Assembly: GCA_021613535.1 (NCBI GenBank)
Contig: CP075492.1
Location: 6,510,001 to 6,574,000, forward strand
Source: Adineta vaga
Lineage: Eukaryota; Rotifera
DNA: 64,000 nucleotides
Reading direction: 5' to 3'
The notes below the pieces were generated by a model that was not told where the DNA came from, did not search any database, and saw only the letters and a list, made by a program, of their open reading frames with translations. Position numbers and translations under genes: made by a program. Shown here piece by piece: positions 1-12,500 of this stretch; position 1 is the stretch's first letter; every line of letters starts with the position of its first letter.

Positions 1-2371
1 AACAACAGTATCAAGATCTCCAATAGCTCGATTTAATGTTTCAATTGTTCTTGAAAAATAAAACGAATGATAGAAAGAATAGAAGAAGAAAAAAAAAGAA
101 TAGAAATTCTTACATTTGTCGGCCACGTTTAATATTTTCTTGTGCGGATAAATACATCTGAATCGATTTAGCAATTGATGTATGAAAACCAAAATTCATA
201 CAATCAATTAAATCGGGTACATCATCAGAACAATATTTTTGTAAGGCAGCATTGACTGATTCAACAGTCATTAAGTAATCATTACGAGCTTTGAATGCTT
301 TCACTTTTGTTTCAGTATATTTCATTTGTCGCTAAATGAATAGAAACAAAACAGATGTTTTTCATACGACTATTCATCAAGAAATGATTGTTTTGAGATG
401 ATTTACCTTTTCAACTCGTTTACTCATTGCTTTTTGTTTTTTTACATTTTTTATTTTTGCCATTTGTTGTTGAATAGTTCGTAATTTTTGTTCAGCTTGT
501 TTACTTTCACTTTGATATTGATGATAAGTTGTCATTGTCTAAATAAAACAACATTTCCTTAATTGGGATAATCAAAAAAACATTACTTACACTCTTTAAT
601 TCATTTAGAACCTTATAAATATCTTCATGACTAGCTAGAGCAACAGATTTACACTAGAAATAAAGGTTATCATATCATCAATTCTTGTTATTCATTCGTT
701 TAGTTTACCTTCATCAACATTCGTCGTGTATCTTCGACAATTTCATTGAATTTATCAAACATATATTTACCACACACATCCGACATAATCGTATGATATT
801 TGATATGTGTTCGAGTATCTTGAACAATCGTATCCCATAGTTTTGTAATCGATAGAAAAGTCCAAGTTTCTCGCCTATGAAGAAAGAAAATTGATTAAAA
901 TTAAAAAAAAGTGTCTTTTGTTTTTCGTTTCTTAAGAAACAAACCTGGCTTTTTGTGCACGATGCCTTTGACCAATTTGTTTATGTAAATTGTCAAGATT
1001 TTTAGCATAATCAAGTTCGACATCCGCTCGTCGACGGAAATATTCCTGAATTTCTGCTAGAACTGCTAATTGTGTTTCAATCCGTTGTTCCAAATATTTC
1101 AATTGTTCATTCAATTGTAAACGAATTTCTAAAACAGGAAAGAAAGAAGAAATTTGAATTGAATTGAAATTTCATCCTACGAATTCGAAATCGTTCATAT
1201 TTTAAATTCATCGAAGAATGAGAACTAGATGCTATTCCACAAGTGTAATTAAACATATTTTGGTGAGAAAAAAAACGTAATCGACTGTTTTAACAAGTAA
1301 GTCTATGTCTGATGAGAACAATGTATTGTAACAATGTATTGTAACACGTTCGACAGTATATTGAATGGTAAACGCCCTTTATTCATTTTTCTTTTCTCTC
1401 GTGATGGGCGGGATAGATTTTTTCTTATGAGGATTATTCTTTAATTTTGTTTTATAATAGAAATGAAAGTATTAATTATACTTCTTCAAATTATAGTTCA
1501 AGTAAAAGAAACAAGAAGAAGAAGAAGAAGAAGTGATGAGACTTTTTCTTATCATATCAGGACAAAAAATTTCTTACTGATAAGATCCGTTCCGGTATTA
1601 ATGCGTGATTAGATAATGTTCTAATCGAATCTTTCAATAATGGCTCCAGGCTTGTCATGTTATTGACTTCTTTCAATAATAATCTTTAGCGTTTATTTTT
1701 CTCTTTTGTCATTTTCTCGACATAAATCAATCTCATATTTCTGTTTTTTAATCTTGACTTGTTGACTTCAATTCATCATCATCATCAGCAGCAGCAACAA
1801 CAGCAACAACGTCTACTCATGTCAATAAACGACAAGAGTAGAGCATTACATCTCACGTACGCTTGTTGATATATAATCTTCTTGACGAACGTAGATATTT
1901 GATGAAAGACGGGAAAAGATGTGCGTGCGCATGTATGTATATCTATTGATGTTTTGCCGGTTTTTCGAACTTGATATCTTTCCTCCTACATATTTGCATT
2001 CTTAGTACTACTGATATGTCAAAGAAAAAGGACAAATTTTTTCTAATATATTCGATAATCAGAATATGCGATGATAGAAGTATTAAAAAAGTCATCTGTA
2101 ATCTATTTGTTTCTTTACCTTTAACAGTTTGATCGAATTCGAAGAGAATTTGTTTTTCTTTTTTGTAACATTTTTCAATTGGTTTATCATCATAAAATGG
2201 TGATGGAGTTGATGGTGATGAAGTTGTTGGTGTTAATGATGTTGGTGTTAATGATGTTGCATTTGCTGATGGTAGTAATAATGGTGGTGGTGGAGTTGTA
2301 GGTAGAGGAGATGATGGAGTCGATGATGATGTTATTGGTTGAGTTTTAAAATTTATTTCACTAGTCGCCAT
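1..2371 (-). CDS. srGAP-like F-BAR protein, 5' part (gene runs off the left edge)
   Basis: Slit-Robo Rho GTPase-activating proteins bend membranes through an N-terminal F-BAR domain and regulate Rac/Cdc42 through a RhoGAP domain. Only the N-terminus and most of the F-BAR are in the window. Start ATG is 2371-2369. Visible exons include 2119-2371, 945-1128, then blocks around 710-875, 535-655, 410-530, 113-330 and 1-49, all joined by GT..AG introns in frame. The first intron is about 990 bp, long for this window. After a Ser/Thr/Pro-rich leader the family pattern appears: an EIRLQL-x-EQ-x-K-LEQR stretch, EYFRRRADVE, VLNELKSTM-TYH, then KARNDYL and DLIDCMNFGFH, matching vertebrate srGAP1-3 in order. 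The RhoGAP and SH3 domains lie outside. The leader of about 60 residues before the F-BAR is longer than in vertebrate srGAPs. Confident on family, less so on each exon edge. Confidence 0.85.
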
Positions 2372-4507
2372 TACACATCTATAGAGAGAAAAAGAAATCT
2401 AGTAATGATAGTTTTTTATGTCGCTCAATCTTGTCTCTCTTTGCTTGAATGTCGTTTGATTATCAAGGCAAAGAAAATAGACATGATGGTACTGTCAGAT
2501 AAACAAGAAACAGAGAAGAATAGAAGATGACACCCTACAGAGATCGACATAGAGCGTACGAAAGAGAAGCAAATAGAGAGAAAGAGAGAAAACGAAGAAA
2601 GGTGGTAATGACTTCTTCTCTTTTCTTGTTTTCTGAATCGACTGCTAAATAGTGACGACAAATAAGCAAAAAAAATCTCGATACAAGAGAACAAGAAAAG
2701 AAATTTGCTCTGATATCTTCATTATGTAAAGTATTACTTCGACGACATTTCTGATAAGCAGCCGATGGGAATCGAATAAACAACAACAAATAACTTAGTC
2801 GAAACAACAGCATCAATAATAGCATACACATCTTTCTTCTCTTCTATTTTTTTTGTGCCCATGTCGTTGTTACCATCTTTAGTACAATTGGAATATACGT
2901 CAATCGACCGTACTATATCTCTCTGCACCTACGTATATGCCAATGACATAGACTACCATCAAGGACAAACAGTTGTCACAAAGATGTCAATAACTCACAT
3001 ACATCGGAAGCATTTTTTTTCCTTAACTGACATTTGAAAATTTCGAAATAATGATGATGATAATAGAGATATTAGAAATGATTACATACAAATGTTTTAT
3101 TTGATGAACAATCGGAAGTACGTCAATAAAGAATCAATTAACAAAGAAAGAAAAAAAAAGTGTCGATGACGATGAGATGTTTGTATTCATTCATTCTCTC
3201 GTTTTGAACGAACGGACAATGATTTCATATTGATTCGTCAAAAAAATAGCCACATCATTATTCCATAAAATTTTCCTTTCTCTTACTGACATCTATTGAG
3301 ATTAGCAGAACACATTAGATCAATGTGTTTTAGCTAAAGACAATAATTGAATTAGAGAATAATTTTATTAAGAAGCAATATGCTGTTTACATTGACATTC
3401 TCAGTGAAGAGGAAAATCTTTCTACGAACTTCTTTTTTCCTTTGGTGTTCTTTTCTCTTCTTCTTTTGAAGAAAAACAGATTCTAGTCATCAGACTGATT
3501 TGTTTCTGCTCGATTACATAAATTAATGCACATTGATAGAAAAATGATTTGTTTAAAAGAAATCTGATAATTGGAAACTATCAATTTGAATTCAGACAAT
3601 CTCATGAGATTTGTTGTTTGCTTCCCGAATGAAGTACGATATCCATCAATATATAGTAATTCGATCCAAGATGGACTTTTGCACATATATGATAACATAT
3701 TGATTGATTCTTCGCTAGAGTTTCTCTTTCAATCATAAAACTTATTTACTTGATTATTTCATCATATACTTGTGAATAAAACGAGCAGAATTTTTTATTG
3801 ATAAAGACTATTTTCGTTTAGTTTATTGGTATTTCATTTATATGATCACGTAAATATCTTTTCTTAGAATCTATAAGCAGCTTAAGTAGATTCGAAAGAA
3901 AAATAGAACTAATGAATGAGATGTTCATGTTCAAAGAAATTGATTCCATATATCTGTTGTCAACGATAAAAACTGAAGAAAGAAAAAATATTGCTTCGTG
4001 TCAGTCATTTCAATAAATGTTATTTGAGACTCATCTTGACAAGTCGGATATTGTGTTTTCTCATATTTGTTGTCTTTTCCTTGTCTATAGTTTCATTTCC
4101 TCAAAATTCATCGAAGAAAAAAGAGATTAGAAAGAGTATCAATGACTTAAAACGGAAATCTAATATAATAATAACAACAACAACAAGTGGATAAATTCAA
4201 TCGATTAATACTTCAGATGAAATTGAGAGAAAATAACATGATGATCAAAAGAAAGAATCATGCTTCTTCTTCAATGAATTCTCAGATCATTTCTTATCAA
4301 ATAGCAAATTTTTATGTTGCGTTTTTCTTTTTAGTTAACAGAATGACAAGTTACAGTGCCTAAAGTCTTTCAGATTTAATAATGAATTCATATATCCTGC
4401 CTTTTCTTCTTCTATCTTCCTCTTTTAGTAATGACTTATCCTTTTTTTTTCTTTTCTTTCATTCCATATATAGATCGACAAAACAAAACTAACTTTTTTT
4501 GTTCAAA
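2372..4507. other. Intergenic region between divergent srGAP and PDE1 genes
   Basis: About 2.1 kb of AT-rich sequence separates two divergent start codons, so it should hold both promoters. I see no conserved protein pattern on either strand. The short open frames here are low-complexity, rich in Ser, Phe, Ile and Lys, and have no family resemblance. No tRNA-like cloverleaf or tandem repeat stood out. Confidence 0.5.
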
Positions 4508-6799
4508 ATGAATCGAGAAAAACCTGAAAAATCTTCGATGACAACTGTAAATATTCTTGGTCGTCTTCGAATAACGAAAGAACAAGTTCAACAAGTAAAA
4601 TTAAGTTTAACAAAAAATGGTATGTTAGAACATGTAGACATCTTGGATAGTGTTAGTAAAGAACTTGATGGTAAATTTAAAAAGATAATTTTCTCAAATC
4701 TGTATTTGACTATTTCAAGGAATTTTTTATAATCTCGTGGATATACTTTCTGATGATACACGTCAAAGTGAAATAAATATAACATCAAATGATGATGGAG
4801 AAATTAGTAAATGGTTAGAACAAACATTTTCATCCAAACAACAACGTACAGTAACGGCGACCGGTAGATTTGAATCGATTAAAGCAATTATACAAGCATC
4901 GTCATTTGTTAATGCTTTACAAAGACAATTACGACAACATACAAAAGAACGTTTAGATATTATGCTTGATTTACCTGTTGATATTGATAAATTAAATCTC
5001 TGGTCATTCAATATTCTAGAACATCCCGAACCGATTTCATATACGATCTTATTAATCTTTCATGCACATGATATTATCTCACGATATCGAATTGATATTG
5101 AAATTTTGAAAAATTTTGCTCGTGCACTAACAGAAGGCTATACAAGTATGAGAAAAATAAACTAATGAGATCATTGATTTGCTATGTAATTTAGAATTTC
5201 GTCCACCTTATCATAATGATTATCATGGAGCTGATGTACTTCAAACGGTACATTGTTTATTGATCAAAAGTAGTTTATTACATGTATTTGCACAAATAGA
5301 AATAGTTGCATTAGTAAGACAAATATAACGATTTGATTAGAAATGTTTCGTTTCGTTTTCTTTTCTTGTCTGATTAGTTATTTGCTGCTGCTATTCATGA
5401 TTATGAGCATCCCGGTTTAAATAATAATTATCTAATTAGAACACGAAGTGATCTAGCTTTGATTTATAATGATTCCAGTGTGTTAGGTAGGAATTGAAAT
5501 GACATTCGAATTTTGAAGATGTTGTCTAGTTATTTTTCATAATCAAGTACGTTCTTCTTAGAATAAAAGCGATTATAGATGGATTATGAGAGGATTATTT
5601 GAGAGCAATGAAACAATATACTAATCACGTACGTAATTGGATTGACTACAAGAGAATGATACTGAATAAAATGATGTAGATAGAATCTGAATAATCATCA
5701 GTCTTGCTCTTTATTATATATAGACGTTGGATATATCTGAGGATTTCTTCAAAGATCTATTCATTTATGAAATATTAGGAGATGATTTGATGTTGAAGCA
5801 ATTTACTTCCGTACTATTTAATTACATCCCTATGGCTTATAGAATATTGTTATAGCTTCACAGATTTGTTAATTTTAATTTTTTCCGAAGTACATTAATA
5901 GACTATATGATTTATAATCAAATTGTTTTTCCTCTAGAAAACCACCATTCCAGTTCGGTATTTAAACTTTTACGTGATAAACGTTTCAATATCTGGTCAA
6001 ATATGAATGTAGATGAATATCGAACATTTCGTTCACTTGTCATATCGCTTGTACTCTCGACTGATATGGCAAATCATGCATCACTTGTTGAACGTATGGC
6101 AACATATTTCTATTTTAAAGAAACAAATGCTACAACAACAGCGACAGATTCGAAAACTCTACTGCAAACATTATTGCATGCTGCTGATATATCAAATTCT
6201 GCCAAACCATGGCCTATTTATATTCAATCAGCAGAGAAAATCATGGAGGAATTTTTCATGCAAGGTGATCTGGAAAAAGTACATTGTGATGATAATAAAT
6301 CAACATTTGATAGAGAATCCACCGATATTGCACAATTACAAATTGGTTTTATTTCACATATTGTCTATCCAACTGTACGTATCGAATGATTTTTGTATGC
6401 TAAATATAATTTATTGTTGAACTAAGAAAGAACATGTTCATCAAGGGGATTTATTTGAGTACCTTTTATTTGACCTGTCATTTCTGAATATCATTATTTT
6501 TGTTTCATTTGTAGTTTGATGTTCTGTCAAAAGTACTTCAACTGGATTCCCTGGATAATAATTCTAAATTGACACCAACAAAAACATCACATACATTACC
6601 ATGGCAATATGATTTACAATTAAATCTAGAAACTTGGCGACAAGTTATTAAAGAGGGAGATCTTCAACAGGCTGTTTTAAAAAGAAAACCATTAAAACTT
6701 AATTTTGAATATTTAGAAATATATGTTGAGAAGGCAAGAAATTATTTGAAAAAACGTTCACAACAAGATATTTTACTTAATCGAACATCTACCTCATAA
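4508..6799 (+). CDS. PDE1-type 3',5'-cyclic nucleotide phosphodiesterase
   Basis: This enzyme hydrolyses cAMP/cGMP, and the family is Ca2+/calmodulin-regulated. Six exons join in frame: 4508-4670, 4720-5145, 5195-5313, 5378-5486, 5938-6374 and 6515-6799. The HD-type metal-binding residues are present: [15 protein letters not shown] in exon 3, [11 protein letters not shown] in exon 4, ENHH at the exon 4/5 junction and LLHAADISN in exon 5. A later QIGFI segment fits the glutamine-switch region. The N-terminal part aligns in order with PDE1 ([21 protein letters not shown]). The product is about 510 residues, close to PDE1 A-C. The only long intron is 5487-5937 (451 bp), inside the catalytic domain. 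A poly(A) signal AATAAA lies at 6839-6844. A calmodulin-binding helix is not obvious by eye. Subfamily assignment is strong from the YNDSSVLENHH run and the whole-domain match. Confidence 0.9.
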
Positions 6800-6838
6800 T
6801 TCAGTTGGAAGTACCCTTTTTTTTCTAATCTTAGTTTA

Positions 6839-6844
6839 AATAAA
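6839..6844 (+). terminator. AATAAA poly(A) signal for PDE1
   Basis: A canonical AATAAA begins 40 bp after the PDE1 stop codon, in a T-rich then A-rich setting typical of a 3' end. Confidence 0.55.
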
Positions 6845-8219
6845 AAATCAAAGAGGGTGTGGATATGGATGCACATGTCATATTTATTCCCACATCCTCA
6901 TCCATTATTAGAATCTATTTTCCATAAAAACAAAAACTTTCTTTCAAGCATTTAAGAATCCAGATCGCTCTATAATTACGCATTATTCTCACGAATCGAC
7001 AGAATCATGTACTAAAATGTGCGATGTCATGATTTCGAAAATTATATTTGTATACTTGTCTTCGTCAACAATCGCTTTTACCAATAACGAATACCGCACA
7101 TTTCATATGTAAAATCATGCAGTGCATACAATCCTCGCTTACTAACTCCTAAAGTTTGTAGAGAAAATCATAGTCGAATTTAACCACTTTGAATTATGTA
7201 TTTTCTTTATATTAGCATAGTAAACATAAGCAATTGAAAATTTGTGTTTCCAGCAGTACTGCCTCACAATTTAATGTATGAATAGTATTTCACCACAACA
7301 TATTTTTCAAAGAAACAAATACTAATACGATGACTAAGACAGTGTTGCATTTAAAATAACAAGGTCAAAATGACGAAAGAAAAAAAATTGTATGCACATT
7401 TTTTTTTCTCCGTATTGATTGAATATAACGCCAAAGATCACTCGTAATTGTTTGTGTCGTGACATTTCTATCGTATATAGAAGATTTGTTCAATTATATA
7501 AGTTTAGCTACACAGGCTGTTAATTATTCTTATGATGATAACAATGATTAAACAATGGTGTTCAAACATACTTGTATACATAATGAATTGATGTTGTGTG
7601 TTTACCATAATTAAGAATACGAGAAGTAAGATTTTATCAACTTGCTACGTAAAATCAGGAATGATGCTGAGGATCCTTTGATCCTTTTTTCGAACGCATT
7701 TATGCATGGCGCGTCCATCAAAGAACATAAAAGCATAGTCAAACGTTATCGGTATGAATACTAAACCGGATTCTCGTACTGCAATTGCATAACTCCTCAG
7801 CAAATATGTGTGGTGACTACTACTGTTTTAAATCAAACACCATATTTCTATATTGTAACTATGTTTTGAAACGAAAACCTATCTGTTGTTAGTATGGACA
7901 TCAATAGATCTCTTTTAAATTGATCAGAATTATATATTTCTTCAACCGACAGTTGATTAATAATCTACAATACTCATAAAGAAAGATATTGATATATCGA
8001 ACTTGTATTCAGGACAATTGTGTTTGTGTTTCATTGTATGATTTAAAATGTTCTAGATTTGAATGTGTTATTTTAATACTATGATGCTTTGTTTTCTTTA
8101 TTATAAAGATGGAACACTTGTATGTGAACCAGGACTGTCATTTGTACCCCATTTGGATTATTTTTCTTTGCACAAAATTGAAATCATCTCTGATTAGCCG
8201 TGTAAAAAAAGTTGAAAGA
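6845..8219. other. Intergenic region downstream of PDE1
   Basis: About 1.4 kb of AT-rich sequence without a coding pattern on either strand. I see no RNA gene, recognisable transposon protein or tandem array in it. Confidence 0.45.
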
Positions 8220-8390
8220 AAAATCAACTGAGAAATGATTATTACGACGAATCGTGATTATAATTGGTAAATAGTGTGCGAAAAAAATTCGATTATAATT
8301 TCTTTTTGTGCGTGATAAACTAAAAGCTATAATCTAGGTTTCACCGATTATAATTAAGATTCGTCGTAATAATCAGAAAAAGTTGATTTT
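8220..8390. repeat. Imperfect inverted repeat, MITE-like or hairpin-forming
   Basis: The left arm (8220-8268) and right arm (8343-8390) are reverse complements over about 48 bp, with a perfect core of 17 bases reading GATTATTACGACGAATC on the left. They are separated by about 75 bp. More short inverted AT-rich repeats follow immediately (8391-8480, variants of ATCGATTAAA / TTTAATCGAT). The layout resembles a small non-autonomous foldback or MITE element, but I cannot define target-site duplications, and no transposase is nearby. Confidence 0.6.
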
Positions 8391-8951
8391 TTTCGATTAC
8401 ATCCGATTAAAATCGGATAAAAACGTCAAAAATCGATTAAAGATGTATGGTTTTAATCGATTTTATTCTGATTTGTCCCCTCACTTTTGTACATGAGTAA
8501 AATCAATAAATTTATTGGCTGTAGTCGACATATTCATTTGAATAGATATACGAAGAGTCACTTGCAGTTATATGAACCAAGCATGGAAACTGAGTAGAAA
8601 CTCAATGTTAACTAAAGCAGTTGCTATAGAATTAAGAAACGATTAAATAACAACAGGAAATGTAAAGATTTTTATTCCTTTTGACAATCTCAACCAAAAC
8701 TGATCCAATCGACTGAAAACAAGCAGAAATAGAGTCATAGAAAAACAAATTGTATTGGTTGATGCAAACAGAGAATATCTACTTAAAGTGAATATTTTTT
8801 ATTTTTTTGAACAGATATATGTCGAAAGATAAGATGTATTTGTGAACCACATGTTTCACAAGAAAAACTAGGATTTGAATACTATTCTCAAAACAGAAAA
8901 AGGTCGGAAATAATCTTTTGACGTTAAAAATACTTTTAAACAGATTTCTCA

Positions 8952-9390
8952 TTGGAAGGGATTGTTACTCAGGAAAAAATTATACACTCCATCAGCGCAC
9001 CCACATTTGGAACAGCATTATATCTCACATGTACTCCATTTGAGAGTTATCGTACTCCATTTTTAAGCCTGAACAGATGGCAGTATCCTGATGTGAATCG
9101 ATCGGTGAAGCGCTTCATTTCTGATCAAATGAGCGAATAGATATATGATCGATCTCGGTGTAGTCATGGAGAGTCTGAAAGCGTGTAAAGATATGTTTAG
9201 CATCGCTGGTGCGATCACAACTCTTCAACGACTTCAAACAGTCCTATGTGAAAATTTTCATTGGATTAAATGTCATACAAACTTCACATATTTCTTTTTA
9301 ATAAACAATGACTCATCTAATGCAAAAAAAAACTCTTATAGACTATGGTCTATCCCCGTTCTTCAGTTTGTATTTACTCCATCATCTTAG
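8952..9390 (+). pseudogene. Unrecognised degenerate coding patch
   Basis: Two adjacent open stretches in different frames (8952-9140 and 9145-9390) have a more balanced amino-acid mix and locally higher GC (about 9100-9240) than surrounding intergenic DNA. The first contains ALYLTCTPFESYRTPFLSL, and the second contains VMESLKACKDMFSIAGAITT. I recognise no family. The frame change and stop between them, and the lack of a clear start or splice structure, suggest a decayed gene or element fragment, but chance open frames cannot be excluded. Confidence 0.25.
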
Positions 9391-9567
9391 GAACATATTT
9401 TATTATTCATTTTTCAAAATCACAAAAGAAATCGTATAAAAGAAAAACACAGAAATATAAATAGGCATGCATGATTTTAACATAAAATAATAAACGAACG
9501 CAAAAGAATTCGACTATAAAATTGTAGTTGTTTTGCATTCGGATGCTATTTTTTGTTACTTTCACTA

Positions 9568-12500
9568 ATGACTCGAATACGAATAATTATTCAATTGTTA
9601 TTGTCAATTATCATCCAATCAAGTGGTACGTATTTGTTTTCAGTATAAACTATCCTTAACTCAATGTAGTCAATATCGTTTCCAATCAATCATGTCCATA
9701 TATAGGGATATCTTCTAATTTAATAATGTTTTACAATATTTTCAATACTAAAATAAGTTTTTTTTGTGTTATTATATTTTTCAGTTTTAAGTACTACAAT
9801 ACATTATGTGACTACTTCAAAGAATGGTGAACGTGGTAAAAATCAAGGAAGTATTGAAGGAGGCACTCTTATATGGATTCGAGGCGAAGGTTTTTTGCAA
9901 GATGCTTTCGATACTACGCCAACGACAGATACACTAAACAAAGTTCAATTAGTCAGAGACTATTTGGTGTACGACTGTAATGTTTATGTGGCAGAAATGA
10001 CTGATACACGATTGCCGTGTTATACAGTTGCAATGCCTCCAGGAGATTATATTGTTCGAGTTTATGTCAAAGGCAATTTAATTCCAATCAAAGATTACAC
10101 AGCTTTATATGATGCAAAGTTCTACATTTCACAAACTATACACCGATTATTGCTAATATATTACCAACTGCAGGACCACCACAGAGATTAGTATCATTAT
10201 TAGGAGATTTTAAAACAAAATGTTATTCACGTGATATGAACGAATGTTCTTTAAGCGATATTTCCGTCATATCTCGGTAATAATTTACAATTTTCTCTAT
10301 AAAAATATTGATATACATCTCTGCATAGCATATACATTGGTGATCAATCGTGTAATTTAATCGATCCTACGTCTGGTCTTCCGTAAGATTGCTTTCTATT
10401 CGAAATATGAAATTCTAATATAGTCTATATAAAAATAGTTATGCAAATGTAACAACAACATCTCTTCAATGCCGATATGAAAGCAATTCTGTTGGTAAAT
10501 AAACAGAATTTTGATCTCTACTCTATTTCTTCTGTTAATGAAACAATCAATCATTTTTTGTAGGAATATTTAATGTTACTGTGCATGTAACAAATGAATA
10601 TGGGAGATCGACAACTTCTACAAATCTATATCGATTATCGGCGACTGGTCAAACGTATACTTTTCAAACATATGCTAGTAAGTTTTCTTTATTGTTATCA
10701 TTGAATCGATCATTCATTGTTATTAGGTATTTCAAATATATCACCAAGCAGTGGTAGTATTCAAGGAGGTACAATGTTAACTATCAGTGGACAATACTTC
10801 AGTAATAGTAGTCAATATCCATTGGTTGTCAATGTTGGTAATGAACCATGTACTATTCTTAATGTAAATTCAACTACAATTCAATGTCAAACATCACCCG
10901 TATCGAACAATAATCGAACACATTACCATGGTAAATTCGTTTTCAAATAAGCGATTTGATTAGATTTTGACTTTTTTTTTCTCTAGGTGGTCGTGGTTTA
11001 CATTTATTTTCCGAGAACGTCTTCACGAATTTCGTATGTTACTAAAATCCTTGTGTATGTTTTTAATTCTTTCCTTATAAATCTTTCAGAGTAATTCACA
11101 AAATTCTACTCATCGAATGCCCAATAATAACGCTAATAAGACCTGGATATCAGAAGCTTCATTTATTTCGAATAATGTTGCAAGTACTACTATATGGCTA
11201 ATTGGATATCTTCGACCACCCAAAACGGCTACATTTACATTTCTCTTGGATACAAATGTAAATAGTGTTTTATATTTAAGTACTGATGATAAACCTGAGA
11301 ATAGAATTCTCATTGCAAATAATAATTCTCCTCGATCAAAAGAAATTCTTTTACAAAATAATACAAAGTAAACAGAAAATAGAAAATGTCATTCGATCAC
11401 ACATTTATACTTGTTTCCATATAGTTATTATCTATTTTGTATGGGCTCAACTCAACGTGGTTCCTTTCGTTTAACGATTAAAGTCAAAATGCACGATGGA
11501 AAAACAGTTGTTGGTAATAGTAATAATTTGGGTACAGCTGAAATTCAACGAATAAATGTTGGCTCTGGTTCTGTTCAAGAACGTCAGGTAAATTATTTTC
11601 GCCTAAAATTGAGAAGTTATCGAAACTTTGTTTACTTGATTTTATAGCGAATCACCTATTCGGATGCATATGTCGATGAAGTCGCTGAAACTCAAGATAT
11701 AGTGGCACTCTCTGTACCATTTCAAATCGGTTTTCGAGGAGCTTATACCGGTAAGTTTTCTTAATATTATCTATTCTTATTTGATGTTTTTTTCCTTTAT
11801 AGTTCTTCTAGTTGATCCCGAATTACTTGATGTTGAAATGGCTCTGAATGATTTACCGACAATCTATCCTTTAAAAGTTACAGTTGCACTTGCTCTTGCA
11901 TCATTTCGAATTACTTTTCCTACAGATATGGGAGATGTACCATTACTTACAATCATATCATCAGCCTATAATATTCCACAGAATGCAACAGAAATTATCC
12001 AAGGTGTTGCATCTGGTTCAAAACTGGCTTTTCAATTAGAAGATCAAACAACACAATATCTTGATTTGTCAGCTGATTTTCTCACGAACGCTATTCTCGA
12101 AGATCAATTTGAAGAATTATTCAATATTCAATGCCCACCATCTCTTTATACACCAGACGCTGATTCATCAATCGTACATGTCGAAGAATTTGAAACATTA
12201 ACAACATCAAATGGAGTATCACCAATGACAAATACAGTATTCTGCGGTCGAAAAGCAGCACTTGTGAACAATTATCAGAATTTAATCACAGATAATAGTG
12301 AACTTGCTGATTATATGTGTTTTGCTTATAAACTTCCAAATGGAATCGAAAGTCTTCGTTTGTATATGCGAGTTGAAAGTGATAAAAATTTTGATATGTA
12401 TACTAGTGACAATATAGTTACATCTATATCATTAATATCAGATACATACTGGCATTATACTTGTCTTGATTTACGTGAAATACTTGAAGCATATTCTCTC

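Noticed and set aside
2339-2831. Several short open frames on both strands upstream of srGAP
   Set aside because: They are low-complexity, rich in Ser, Phe, Leu and Lys, overlap each other, and have no splice or family support.
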